Part shown: positions 35,064-42,622 of the stretch, in pieces | Layout: each line of letters begins with the position of its first letter | Position numbering within the stretch: the first letter of the stretch is position 1 | Origin: Alphaproteobacteria bacterium | GTDB taxonomy: Bacteria > Pseudomonadota > Alphaproteobacteria > UBA9219 | Length of the DNA: 64,000 nt | Assembly: GCA_009779135.1 (NCBI GenBank) | Contig: WREW01000001.1 | Span: 237,498-301,497, forward strand | Direction of reading: 5' to 3' | Translations under genes and position numbers: made by a program | Notes under the pieces: model-generated | What the model saw: the letters and a program-made list of their open reading frames with translations, nothing else | Told to the model about the DNA's origin: nothing | Databases searched by the model: none

Positions 35064-35372
35064 CTAATTCAAAACATCTTCCAATTTCAAGTCTATCAAA
35101 TACTCAACCGCGTGCATGTAATCCGTGCTGCGGAGTTTTTCCAGATTTTCGATGCCGAAACGTGTTTCAACGATCGCCTGCACCGTCTCGGGAAGGGCGC
35201 TTTGCCGGTGGGCCACATAGGCCGCCAGCGCATGGATGGACGTCAGCTCACGCGCATTCACATAAACAGGCGCTTGCGACAGGTCGCTGTGATAGGCCTG
35301 CGCATCATCATAGACGCTTTTGGCGCGCGGCCATGAGGAAGGAAGGCGTTTTCCTTGTTTTTCCTGAGCCAT
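35064..35372 (-). CDS. Small hypothetical protein co-transcribed with the histidine kinase
   Basis: This 102-residue acidic protein has no signal peptide or membrane span and no domain I can name. The C-terminal half is helical ([40 protein letters not shown]). It ends one base before the kinase GTG, a spacing that implies translational coupling and a shared job. It could modulate kinase or relay activity, but this is inference from position only. Confidence 0.6.
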   Translation of the reverse strand: MAQEKQGKRLPSSWPRAKSVYDDAQAYHSDLSQAPVYVNARELTSIHALAAYVAHRQSALPETVQAIVETRFGIENLEKLRSTDYMHAVEYLIDLKLEDVLN

Positions 35373-35489
35373 AAAAAAATCCTTTGATGGTGTGAAAACC
35401 CCTAAAATCTAAGGTAATGACCGGCACCTTATAGAAAAAACACCCCTCTGGCAATGAAAGGGAAACAGTTTCATGCCCCGCGCGAAAAA

Positions 35490-35504
35490 ACACGCTTTGC
35501 GTGT
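35490..35504. promoter_or_regulatory. Inverted repeat between divergent signalling operons
   Basis: ACACGC-TTT-GCGTGT is a perfect six-base-pair inverted repeat in the 285-base gap between the kinase operon and the receiver-phosphatase operon. It could be an operator for both directions or a short hairpin. TTGACG at 35589-35594 is a possible -35 toward the phosphatase gene, but no good -10 follows. The rest of the gap shows nothing I can name. Confidence 0.35.
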
Positions 35505-35657
35505 ATATCCTTCAATAACTTGCCTTTCCCCTGCGTGGGTATGCGCCAAGGCAGTTTTTTGTTAACCATCAAGCCTGTAACGTGGGTTGACGGCCCGCGC
35601 TTTTGGCGCTAATTCTAAATAACCGAAACAAAAACAATAAGAAAAAGGTTTTCGCGC

Positions 35658-36809
35658 GTGTCCCAAGACGCTTTATCGCCCCAAAAATCCTTGCCTGAGT
35701 TTGCGCGCGGCCATGTCGTTATTGTGGATGACGACCCGACCAACCGCGTGTTGCTGCGCAACTTATGCGAGAAGCTCGGCATAGGCATTATTGACGAGGC
35801 CGAAGATGGCAATGTCGCTTATGAGATCATCACGCGCTTTCAGCCGGATCTGATTTTGCTTGATGTGCGCATGCCGCGCATGGACGGGCTTGAGCTGATG
35901 AAGCGCCTGCGCAAAGACCCTGTCTTTGACCGGCTTTCGATTCTGGTGCAGACCAGCATGCAGAGCGAAGAGGATCATGTGCGCTGCTTTAATTCCGGCG
36001 CCACGGACGTCATCACCCGTCCTTTTCATCTGGCCGAGCTTAAAGCGCGCATTACGGCGCATTTGCGTTCAGCCATCGCCGCGCGGGTTTTGTTTGATTT
36101 CCGCAAAAGGATTCAGGCGCATATCGAAATCACGCATACTTTTCTGGATGCGGTGCTGCCCTCGTCCGAGACGATTGAAGCGCTTGCGTATGATTACGGC
36201 GTCAGCATTTCTTCCGTTTACAGACCGCATGACGAGATCGGCGGCGATCTTTGGACTCTGCGCGCGCTTTCCGATGACCTGCTTGGGCTTGTGCTGGTGG
36301 ATGCCAGCGCGCACGGTCTTGCAGGCGCCATCAATACGCTGCGCGTGGATTGTCTTGTTCAGGAATATATGGAGGATCTTTATGATCCCGGGATTTTTCT
36401 TGGCAAGCTGGATGCGGCCATGGCCAAGATTTCTTATGGCCAGCTTTTTGCCGGCGCTTGCGCGCTTACTTTTCATAAAAAAACGGGGCAGGTGCTTTAT
36501 GCCGGCTCTGCCATTCCTTATCCTTTCCACATTACGGGCCAGAAAGTGCATGTGATGAAAACGCGCGGCCTTCCTTTGGGGTCCGGCGCTGTGCAGGTTG
36601 AAACGCAAAGCATCACCATGGCCAAGGGCGATACGCTGGTTCTTTACAGCGACGGCTGGTCGGAAAGCATCATACGCACCCCTGAAGATATACTTCTTCA
36701 TGCCGATCTTGGTGCGCCTTTTCTGGCCGAAACTCTGGCGCCCAAGGGCGACATCATTGACGACATGACCTTAATCACACTTCAAAGGAGGTTTACCGAT
36801 GGGATTTGA
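35658..36809 (+). CDS. Response regulator with PP2C/SpoIIE-type phosphatase domain
   Basis: The GTG-start product is 383 residues. The receiver domain (19-135) has acidic D24-D26, phosphoacceptor D69 in LILLDVRMPRMDG and T99. The near-invariant lysine is arginine (R121 in ITRPF), which is unusual. The C-terminal SpoIIE/RsbU phosphatase domain (about 180-380) keeps the metal-site aspartates: DEIGGDLW, LVDASAHGL, LYSDGWSES and DDMTLITL. Family proteins dephosphorylate STAS anti-anti-sigma factors when the receiver is phosphorylated. The next gene encodes such a STAS protein, overlapping by 11 bases, so this is an RsbU/HsbR-like element controlled by the neighbouring kinase. Confidence 0.9.
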   Translation: MSQDALSPQKSLPEFARGHVVIVDDDPTNRVLLRNLCEKLGIGIIDEAEDGNVAYEIITRFQPDLILLDVRMPRMDGLELMKRLRKDPVFDRLSILVQTSMQSEEDHVRCFNSGATDVITRPFHLAELKARITAHLRSAIAARVLFDFRKRIQAHIEITHTFLDAVLPSSETIEALAYDYGVSISSVYRPHDEIGGDLWTLRALSDDLLGLVLVDASAHGLAGAINTLRVDCLVQEYMEDLYDPGIFLGKLDAAMAKISYGQLFAGACALTFHKKTGQVLYAGSAIPYPFHITGQKVHVMKTRGLPLGSGAVQVETQSITMAKGDTLVLYSDGWSESIIRTPEDILLHADLGAPFLAETLAPKGDIIDDMTLITLQRRFTDGI

Positions 36810-37116
36810 ATTTCAACGCAAGGATGATGATCTTGTTGTGAATCTTACAGGCGTTCTGACTTTTCATCATCACAAGGAAGGCGAGCATCTCGTCAAACAA
36901 ATCACGACCATGGTCGATAAAGGAGAAATAAAGATCGTACGTCTGAACTTTGAGAATGTCACGCGCATGGACAGTCACTGGCTTGGCGTTCTGATCCGCA
37001 TTTTAAGGCGCGTGCGCGACAAAGGCGGAACCTTTATCGTTGAAAAGCCCAATCAGGATCTTATGAAGCTTTTCGACATTGTTGAACTTGGCCGTATTGC
37101 AGAAATAAGGACATAA
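36799..37116 (+). CDS. STAS-domain anti-sigma factor antagonist (RsbV-like)
   Basis: The 105-residue single STAS domain reads LVVNLTGVLTF...RLNFENVTRMDSHWLGVLIRIL. The phosphorylation loop keeps D58-S59, but the next two positions, normally S/T-G, are H60-W61. S59 is the likely phosphoacceptor. Such proteins bind and neutralise an RsbW-type kinase when unphosphorylated. AAGGAGG seven bases before the ATG gives strong initiation inside the end of the phosphatase gene. The predicted kinase follows after five bases. Confidence 0.88.
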   Translation: MGFEFQRKDDDLVVNLTGVLTFHHHKEGEHLVKQITTMVDKGEIKIVRLNFENVTRMDSHWLGVLIRILRRVRDKGGTFIVEKPNQDLMKLFDIVELGRIAEIRT

Positions 37117-37121
37117 AAGTC

Positions 37122-37616
37122 ATGAATGAACCCGCCATCAAAAAGTTCGGTCTTCTCAAAGGTGAAGACTACGCTCCGGCCATCAAAGCCATGGAGCATC
37201 CGGATACATTTTACAAAGCTCTTTTCGATAAGCAGGCTTTGTGGGATCCGGCGACCATTGACCGCGTGCTGCAAAGCTTTCCGCAAGGCTTGATCGATGA
37301 GACGGATTTATTCCTGATTCTGGCCGAATGCATCGCCAACGCCGTTTTGCACGGTCAGGCCGAGATTTTAGGCTTTCACGCGCGCAAAAGAGGCTCAGTC
37401 CTGCTTCTGTCTTTTTATCAGATTCCTGCCATGCAGATGCGGGTCGGGATTGTGCTTTCTTTAGCGCGGGCCGGACAGATCAGGGAATGCACGGCGGAAA
37501 TCCCGGGCGGCCTTGGCTTTCCCATCCTGCTGCGTCTGGTGGATAAGATAACGATCAGCAATGATTACAAACGCTTGCAGCTTTGGATGCAGGAAAAAAG
37601 TGCAAAAACCGCTTGA
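37122..37616 (+). CDS. RsbW-like ATPase-fold protein (partner-switch kinase/anti-sigma type)
   Basis: The 164-residue protein has an HATPase_c_2-like core. The N-box is LAECIANAVLHG with E69 and N73, and the C-terminal G2-like stretch is PGGLGFPILLRLVDKI. The G1 box, normally D-x-G-x-G/A, is absent: the position reads SFYQIPAMQMRVG. ATP binding or kinase activity may therefore be weakened or altered. The first 50 residues are an extra N-terminal region. By order (phosphatase, STAS, this gene) it should be the partner-switch kinase or anti-sigma factor. No sigma factor gene is adjacent, so its final target is unknown. Confidence 0.75.
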   Translation: MNEPAIKKFGLLKGEDYAPAIKAMEHPDTFYKALFDKQALWDPATIDRVLQSFPQGLIDETDLFLILAECIANAVLHGQAEILGFHARKRGSVLLLSFYQIPAMQMRVGIVLSLARAGQIRECTAEIPGGLGFPILLRLVDKITISNDYKRLQLWMQEKSAKTA

Positions 37617-37662
37617 GAAAAAACACGATGTGGCCCTATAAGAGAGCAACAGGAGGCTGCCC

Positions 37663-38628
37663 GTGACCCATGATCTCGATATTTTAGAAAGAGGCCGCAA
37701 GGTTCTTTTACAGGAAAGCGAAGCTTTAAGCCGTCAGGCGCAGCTTTTGGATGACAGCTTTGTCAAAGCCGTGCGGTTAATTATCGATTGCAATGGCCGC
37801 GTGATTGTCACGGGCATGGGCAAAAGCGGCCATATCGCGCGCAAGATTGCGGCGACTTTGGCCTCGACAGGACAGCCTTCGCATTTTGTGCATCCCGGGG
37901 AGGCAGGGCATGGCGATCTTGGCATGATCGTCAAAGGCGATGTTGTCATAGCGATTTCCAACAGCGGCGAGGCGGCAGAATTGGCCGCTATTTTGCACTA
38001 CAGCCGGAGATTTTCTATTCCGCTGATTGCGATCACAAGCGGCCATGAAAGCACGCTTGCGGTGGCCGGCGATATTATTTTGCTTTTGCCCAAGGAACCG
38101 GAAGTCGGCGCAGGAGGTCTTGCGCCGACGACATCAACAACCATGACGCTGGCGCTTGGTGACGCTTTGGCCGTGGCTGTCTTTGAAAGTCGCGGCTTTT
38201 CGCCTGAAGATTTCAAAAACTTTCACCCGGGCGGCAAATTGGGCCGCGCTTTGCTGCGGGTTGAGGAAATCATGCACCCGCGCGAGTCCCTGCCGCTTGT
38301 AAAGAAAACAGACACAATGGACCATGTTCTGGTTGTGATGACGGAAAAAGGCTTTGGCTGTGCGGGCGTTGTGGATGAAACGGGCCATCTTGAAGGCATC
38401 ATTACAGATGGCGATCTCCGGCGGCATATGAGCAAGGATCTTGTGCAAAAAACCGCCGCCAGCCTGATGACGCGCCATCCCATGACCGTGGCCCCACGCC
38501 TGATGGCGGTTGAAGCGCTTAATATCCTGAACGAAAAAAAGCGCACGCAGGTGTTTGTTGTGGACTCACAAAATATACCGGTGGGGATCCTGCATATTCA
38601 TGACCTGCTGCGTGCGGGGATTTCGTGA
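37663..38628 (+). CDS. kdsD: D-arabinose-5-phosphate isomerase
   Basis: A GTG start with AGGAGG six bases upstream gives 321 residues. The SIS domain (about 35-175) contains VIVTGMGKSGHIARKIAATL, the key GEAGHGDLGM and SNSGEAAEL segments. Two C-terminal CBS domains follow (IMHPRESLPLV..., LMTRHPMTVAP...). The enzyme interconverts ribulose-5-phosphate and arabinose-5-phosphate, feeding KdsA for Kdo synthesis. It lies 46 bases after the partner-switch genes and may be read from their transcript, although the functional link is not evident. Confidence 0.94.
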   Translation: MTHDLDILERGRKVLLQESEALSRQAQLLDDSFVKAVRLIIDCNGRVIVTGMGKSGHIARKIAATLASTGQPSHFVHPGEAGHGDLGMIVKGDVVIAISNSGEAAELAAILHYSRRFSIPLIAITSGHESTLAVAGDIILLLPKEPEVGAGGLAPTTSTTMTLALGDALAVAVFESRGFSPEDFKNFHPGGKLGRALLRVEEIMHPRESLPLVKKTDTMDHVLVVMTEKGFGCAGVVDETGHLEGIITDGDLRRHMSKDLVQKTAASLMTRHPMTVAPRLMAVEALNILNEKKRTQVFVVDSQNIPVGILHIHDLLRAGIS

Positions 38629-39216
38629 GGGGGCCAATGGCCCGCCAAGCATCCACGCGCCTAACTCATCGTCATAGACCCATGTTTGCAGCAAAGTAAA
38701 GGCAGGGGCATCACCATACATAAAACGACCCCTTGGATTATCATTGGCAAGATCAAAAGCCTTGTCCGCAATTTGCTCTAATGGTTTGCCGTTAACTTCA
38801 ATTTCATATTGCATCAATTTTGCCCAACGCGCGGTAAAATCAATCATTCTTTTCTCAAAAAAAGAGTCCCCACAAACATCGACAATTGTACGCCATGCGT
38901 CGGGATCTTTAAGTTTAAGGGGCGTGGCCGCGACAATATTTTGTACAGCTGCCGCTTTGACGGTTTTCAGCGTATCCAAAACCTTTACCGTAACAGGCGC
39001 GTCAACCCCGCGCAGGAAAAAATCAACACGCGCAACCTGCGCGGAAGGCATAAGACAAAGCGCCGCCCGCGCAACCTCTTCAATATCATAACCGCCCTTG
39101 ACCTTGGCCGTGGCGCGTCTTTCATCACTTTCGGCGGACGGCTCGATGATTTTAATATCCCGAAACGGGTTCAACAAATTGGGCGGATTTGCGTTGGAAG
39201 ATATAGAAAGTTTCAT
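38566..39216 (-). CDS. Hypothetical protein, 216 residues
   Basis: I do not recognise this protein. It is soluble, lacks a signal peptide, and has segments ARAALCLMPSAQVARVDFFL, DPDAWRTIVDVCGDSFFEKR and FTARWAKLMQYEIEVNG that suggest a mixed alpha/beta domain. Its 3' end overlaps kdsD by 63 bases on the opposite strand, and a family A repeat lies just upstream of its start. Real coding is supported by length and absence of a better frame, but the start and the overlapping tail are uncertain. Confidence 0.6.
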   Translation of the reverse strand: MKLSISSNANPPNLLNPFRDIKIIEPSAESDERRATAKVKGGYDIEEVARAALCLMPSAQVARVDFFLRGVDAPVTVKVLDTLKTVKAAAVQNIVAATPLKLKDPDAWRTIVDVCGDSFFEKRMIDFTARWAKLMQYEIEVNGKPLEQIADKAFDLANDNPRGRFMYGDAPAFTLLQTWVYDDELGAWMLGGPLAPSRNPRTQQVMNMQDPHRYIL

Positions 39217-39260
39217 CCCTCAACCCTACAAACTTTCCTAGAAAATTGAAAGCAATTTAT

Positions 39261-39366
39261 ATGTCACCCGCGAGGAAAGCCCCAAGGCCTGACGCGGCAA
39301 TCTCGTTAACCATGTTGCCGAGATTGCCGCGTCAAGCCGCCTTCGGCGGCTTTCCTCGCAATGACA
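39261..39366. repeat. Dispersed palindromic repeat, family A, copy 4
   Basis: Inner arms GACGCGGCAATCTCG and GAGATTGCCGCGTC are intact around TTAACCATGTTGC. The outer right arm TTTCCTCGCAATGACA is perfect, while the left arm has changed to TGTCACCCGCGAGGAAA. It lies 3' of the DotB-like gene and 5' of the 216-residue gene, both on the minus strand. Confidence 0.86.
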
Positions 39367-39386
39367 GTTTTTTTGGGTTTTATTCG

Positions 39387-40403
39387 CTAATAAGCCTTTT
39401 TCGGCGGCTTGGAGAGCGTGTTGTTGCTTTGGATGGTGTTCATCCGCGCGATTTGCTTGTCGATATAGGAATTAATCATCCCGACACGGTTTTCGCGGAT
39501 CAGCGCGCGGATGGGATCGCCGTTATTGCCTTCCTCGGTGACGATATAGCGCAAAAACGGCCCCGATGTGTTGAGCGTCTGGTGCATGGCCCCCGTCAAG
39601 CCCTGCGCCAGCAAAAAATTGGCCGTTGAAGCCCCCATGGCCTGTTCCGCCAGATGCACAAGGCCCATCAGGCTTTCCTCAATAGATCCGGCATGGATGG
39701 TGGTGATGACAAGATGTCCTGTTGTTGAAGCGCGCAGGATTTGTTCCGCCGCGCGGGGCGAGCGAACCTCACCCACCAAAAGAAACCGTGGCGTCCAGCG
39801 CAAAGCGCGTTTCAAGGGCGAGGCCCAGTCTTCATCCTTGTTGACCTGAACCTGATAGCAATAGCCATATTCACCCACAGCACCGCCCAGAGCATATTCA
39901 ACAGGATCTTCCACCGTGATGCCGACTCCGCCGAAAGCGACCATAAAATCATTCAAAAGACCGAACGCCGTGGTGGTCTTACCCTGACCCGTGGCCCCTG
40001 AAATCACAATCAACCCGTCGCGCGTGCCAAGACGCCGCAGATGCGTGCAGATATGGGGCGCAAAAGAAAGATCCTCAAGCCGTGGCACTTTGGTGTTGAT
40101 ATAGCGCAAACAGACCCAGTCTTCGCTGTTGGCCAGACGCTGGTAGGAAAGACGGAAACGCTGCCCGCCATATTCAAAAGACGTGTCAGGATTTTCAATT
40201 TGCCCGCGCAGGAGCGAGGCGACTTTTTCCACCTCTTCCATATATTCAGGCGGAACGGGGCGAGTCCAGTTATTGGTGTGATCACGCACCGGCGTGCGGT
40301 AGCGCGCTTGCCCGGGCTGGTCAATGCGCAAATAAAGATCCATAAAAGAAAGATCAGACAGCTTCACAGGCCCCTGATTTTTTTTCACAGTTTCATCAAA
40401 CAT
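39387..40403 (-). CDS. DotB/PilT-type secretion ATPase, catalytic-looking copy
   Basis: A GTG codon precedes the ATG at 40403 in frame; either may start translation (338-339 residues). Walker A is GATGQGKTT at 137-145, the Asp box is ITVEDPVEY, Walker B is FLLVGEVRSP, and the His box is TTGHLVITTIHAGS. All residues expected of a working PilT/DotB/TraJ hexameric ATPase are present. Such ATPases power type IV pilus retraction or Dot/Icm-like type IVB secretion. No pilin or secretion partner is in the window. It lies 21 bases after a paralogue, in an operon begun by pyrC. Confidence 0.87.
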   Translation of the reverse strand: MFDETVKKNQGPVKLSDLSFMDLYLRIDQPGQARYRTPVRDHTNNWTRPVPPEYMEEVEKVASLLRGQIENPDTSFEYGGQRFRLSYQRLANSEDWVCLRYINTKVPRLEDLSFAPHICTHLRRLGTRDGLIVISGATGQGKTTTAFGLLNDFMVAFGGVGITVEDPVEYALGGAVGEYGYCYQVQVNKDEDWASPLKRALRWTPRFLLVGEVRSPRAAEQILRASTTGHLVITTIHAGSIEESLMGLVHLAEQAMGASTANFLLAQGLTGAMHQTLNTSGPFLRYIVTEEGNNGDPIRALIRENRVGMINSYIDKQIARMNTIQSNNTLSKPPKKAY

Positions 40404-40427
40404 CACGTCAAGGCCTTTCAGGACAGA

Positions 40428-41441
40428 TCACTTGCGAATGGGTGGCAGCGGCGGCAGCGGAGGACGAGGCTGCTGCATCGCGGGTGGAGGAGATTTCGGC
40501 ATCTGGTGGGCAAGACGCGCGGCGACGCGGTCGATGTAAGTTGACATCATGCCGATTTTATTTTCGCGGATCAGCGCGCGCACGGGATCTGCGGCTGCGC
40601 CTTCTTCCGTAAAGAGGTAATGCACAAAGGGGCCGTCTTCTTTCAGCGTCTGGTGGATCAGCGCGGTCATCGCGCCGCCCAGAATATCGCGCGTCCCCGC
40701 GCCCATGGCCGGTTCAGCCAGATAGAGCAGGGAGGTCAAAGCCTCTTCAGGCGTGCTGCCGTGAATGGTTGTAATCACAGTGTGCCCTGTTGCGGCGGCC
40801 TGAATAAGCTGTTTGGCGGCTTCAGGCGTGCGGACATTGCCGACAAAAAGATAACGCGGATTCCAGCGTGCGGCATGCTCGATCATATCCGCCCAGGCCT
40901 CGGCCCCGTTCACTTCAAGCTGAAAACATTGCCCGAGCGTGCCATGGCGGCCTTTGAGAATATATTCAATCGGGCTTTCCACCGTAAAAGCAAGACCGCC
41001 GTAAGTTTCCAGAAAATGCACCAGCAAAGCCGCCGCCGTGGTGGTTTTGCCTTGTCCTGATGAGCCAGAAATCACAATCAGCCCCGCGCGTTCCCCCAAT
41101 GAACCGATATGGTTGAGGATATGAGGCGCAAAACCGAGATTCTGAAACTTCATAAGCTCGGCATTAATACGTTGGGCGCAGGCCCAGACGGAGCCGTCCG
41201 CCATTTTTTGCTGCATGACAATCATGCGCACGCCATCCACGGTCATGGCGCCTTCATTGCTGTCTTTCAGCGTGGCGCGCACATTCACGCCGAACTGCTC
41301 CACCACAGGCCAGAATGCCTCAGGCACGATCTGGTTGACCATGGTTTGCCCCTGCTCTTGCGAGCGGTAAAGGGGCGTGTCCGGCTGATCCAACCGGACA
41401 TAGAGATTGACAAAGGGAAGCTGATGAAGCGGTGCAGACAT
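40428..41441 (-). CDS. DotB/PilT-type ATPase paralogue with altered catalytic residues
   Basis: The 337-residue product aligns along its length with the next gene's protein. Walker A SGSSGQGKTTT and His box TGHTVITTIHGST are kept. The Asp box is TVESPIEY instead of TVEDPVEY, and the Walker B glutamate is asparagine (YLFVGNVRTP versus FLLVGEVRSP). It can probably bind nucleotide but is likely poor at hydrolysis. A Pro-rich tail (PPPAMQQPRPPLPPLPP) is unique to this copy. A mixed hexamer or regulatory partner is the natural guess. It begins 12 bases after pyrC. Confidence 0.84.
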   Translation of the reverse strand: MSAPLHQLPFVNLYVRLDQPDTPLYRSQEQGQTMVNQIVPEAFWPVVEQFGVNVRATLKDSNEGAMTVDGVRMIVMQQKMADGSVWACAQRINAELMKFQNLGFAPHILNHIGSLGERAGLIVISGSSGQGKTTTAAALLVHFLETYGGLAFTVESPIEYILKGRHGTLGQCFQLEVNGAEAWADMIEHAARWNPRYLFVGNVRTPEAAKQLIQAAATGHTVITTIHGSTPEEALTSLLYLAEPAMGAGTRDILGGAMTALIHQTLKEDGPFVHYLFTEEGAAADPVRALIRENKIGMMSTYIDRVAARLAHQMPKSPPPAMQQPRPPLPPLPPIRK

Positions 41442-41453
41442 GAGTGAAAAACC

Positions 41454-42509
41454 TTAACAGGAAGATGAAGGCTCTACAAGCCGCCAGAGGGGCGGCTGCG
41501 TCAAAGGAAAGCTTATAATTTCTGCGCCCTCGTCCGTTAAGATCGGCTTAAAAGGGGCAGGGGACTCATCTGTCTTTTCAAGCGTTATCGTGCCCGTATT
41601 GGGTGCAACGCCGTAAAAAGCTGCGCCGTTATGGCTAAGAAAGGCGGCAAGCTTGTCAAGGGCGCCTTCTTTTTCAAAAGCTTGCGCGTAAAGCCCCAAA
41701 GCATGCGGCGCTGAAAAAATACCGCCCGCGCCGGAAGAGCTTTCTTTGGCCGCGCGCGGATGCGGGGCGCTGTCGGTGCCGGCAAAAAACTGACTCGCGC
41801 CGGAAGTGGCGGCCTTGAGGACGGCCAGGCGATCTTCTTCCCTTTTCAAAACGGGCAGGCAAAAATGATGAGGCTTGAGCCCGCCTTCAAAAATGGCGTT
41901 GCGGCTGAGCGTGATATGATGGCAGGTGATGGTGGCGGCAAGGTCTGCCCCTGCCTCTTGAACATAATTGACGGCATGGCGGGTTGTGACATGCTCCAAA
42001 ATGATTTTAAGCGCGGGAAATTGCTTGCGCAGCGGGATCAGGATTTTATCGACAAAAACAGCCTCGCGGTCAAAGAAATCGACTGCCGGATCCGCCACCT
42101 CGCCATGGATCGAAAGAGGCATACCGATTTTTTCCATGCGCTCAAAGACGGCAATTAAGGCCTCAAACCGGCTGACCCCATGCTGGGCATTGGTCGTGGC
42201 CCCTTGGGGATAAAGCTTGGCCGCAAAAAGATCACCATTTTGAAAGCCTTGCGCCAGATCATCAGCATTTGTGTGATCGGTAAGGTAAAGCGTCATCAGC
42301 GGCGTGAAATCGCAATTTTCAGGCAGCGAGGACAAAATGCAGTCACGATAAGCCCGCGCCAGCGCTGCGGATGTAATAGGCGTGTGAAGATTGGGCATCA
42401 CAAGAGCGCGGGCAAAGGCGCGGGCGGTATAGGGCAAAACGGCCCTTAAAATAGCCCCATCGCGTAAATGGACATGCCAGTCATCAGGGCGGGGAAGGGT
42501 CAGAATCAT
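41454..42509 (-). CDS. pyrC: Dihydroorotase (PyrC type)
   Basis: The 351-residue amidohydrolase has the metal ligands H12 and H14 (DDWHVHLRDG), the lysine K98 that is carboxylated (AAKLYPQGATTN), H135 (SIHGEV), H173 (LEHVTT) and D246 (GTDSAPH). This is the E. coli-like class II enzyme. It interconverts carbamoyl aspartate and dihydroorotate in pyrimidine synthesis. It is the first gene of a unit that continues into the two secretion-type ATPases, an odd grouping, and is divergent from hisS. Confidence 0.95.
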   Translation of the reverse strand: MILTLPRPDDWHVHLRDGAILRAVLPYTARAFARALVMPNLHTPITSAALARAYRDCILSSLPENCDFTPLMTLYLTDHTNADDLAQGFQNGDLFAAKLYPQGATTNAQHGVSRFEALIAVFERMEKIGMPLSIHGEVADPAVDFFDREAVFVDKILIPLRKQFPALKIILEHVTTRHAVNYVQEAGADLAATITCHHITLSRNAIFEGGLKPHHFCLPVLKREEDRLAVLKAATSGASQFFAGTDSAPHPRAAKESSSGAGGIFSAPHALGLYAQAFEKEGALDKLAAFLSHNGAAFYGVAPNTGTITLEKTDESPAPFKPILTDEGAEIISFPLTQPPLWRLVEPSSSC

Positions 42510-42622
42510 AGTTTCAGCCTATACCATAAGCTGCTTGCGATAAAGAGAGGCTTTTTTACGCGCGGCGAAGGCGTTATAAAGAAGAATCTCAACAAAACAA
42601 TGCGGGACGGAAAGTTTAAAAA

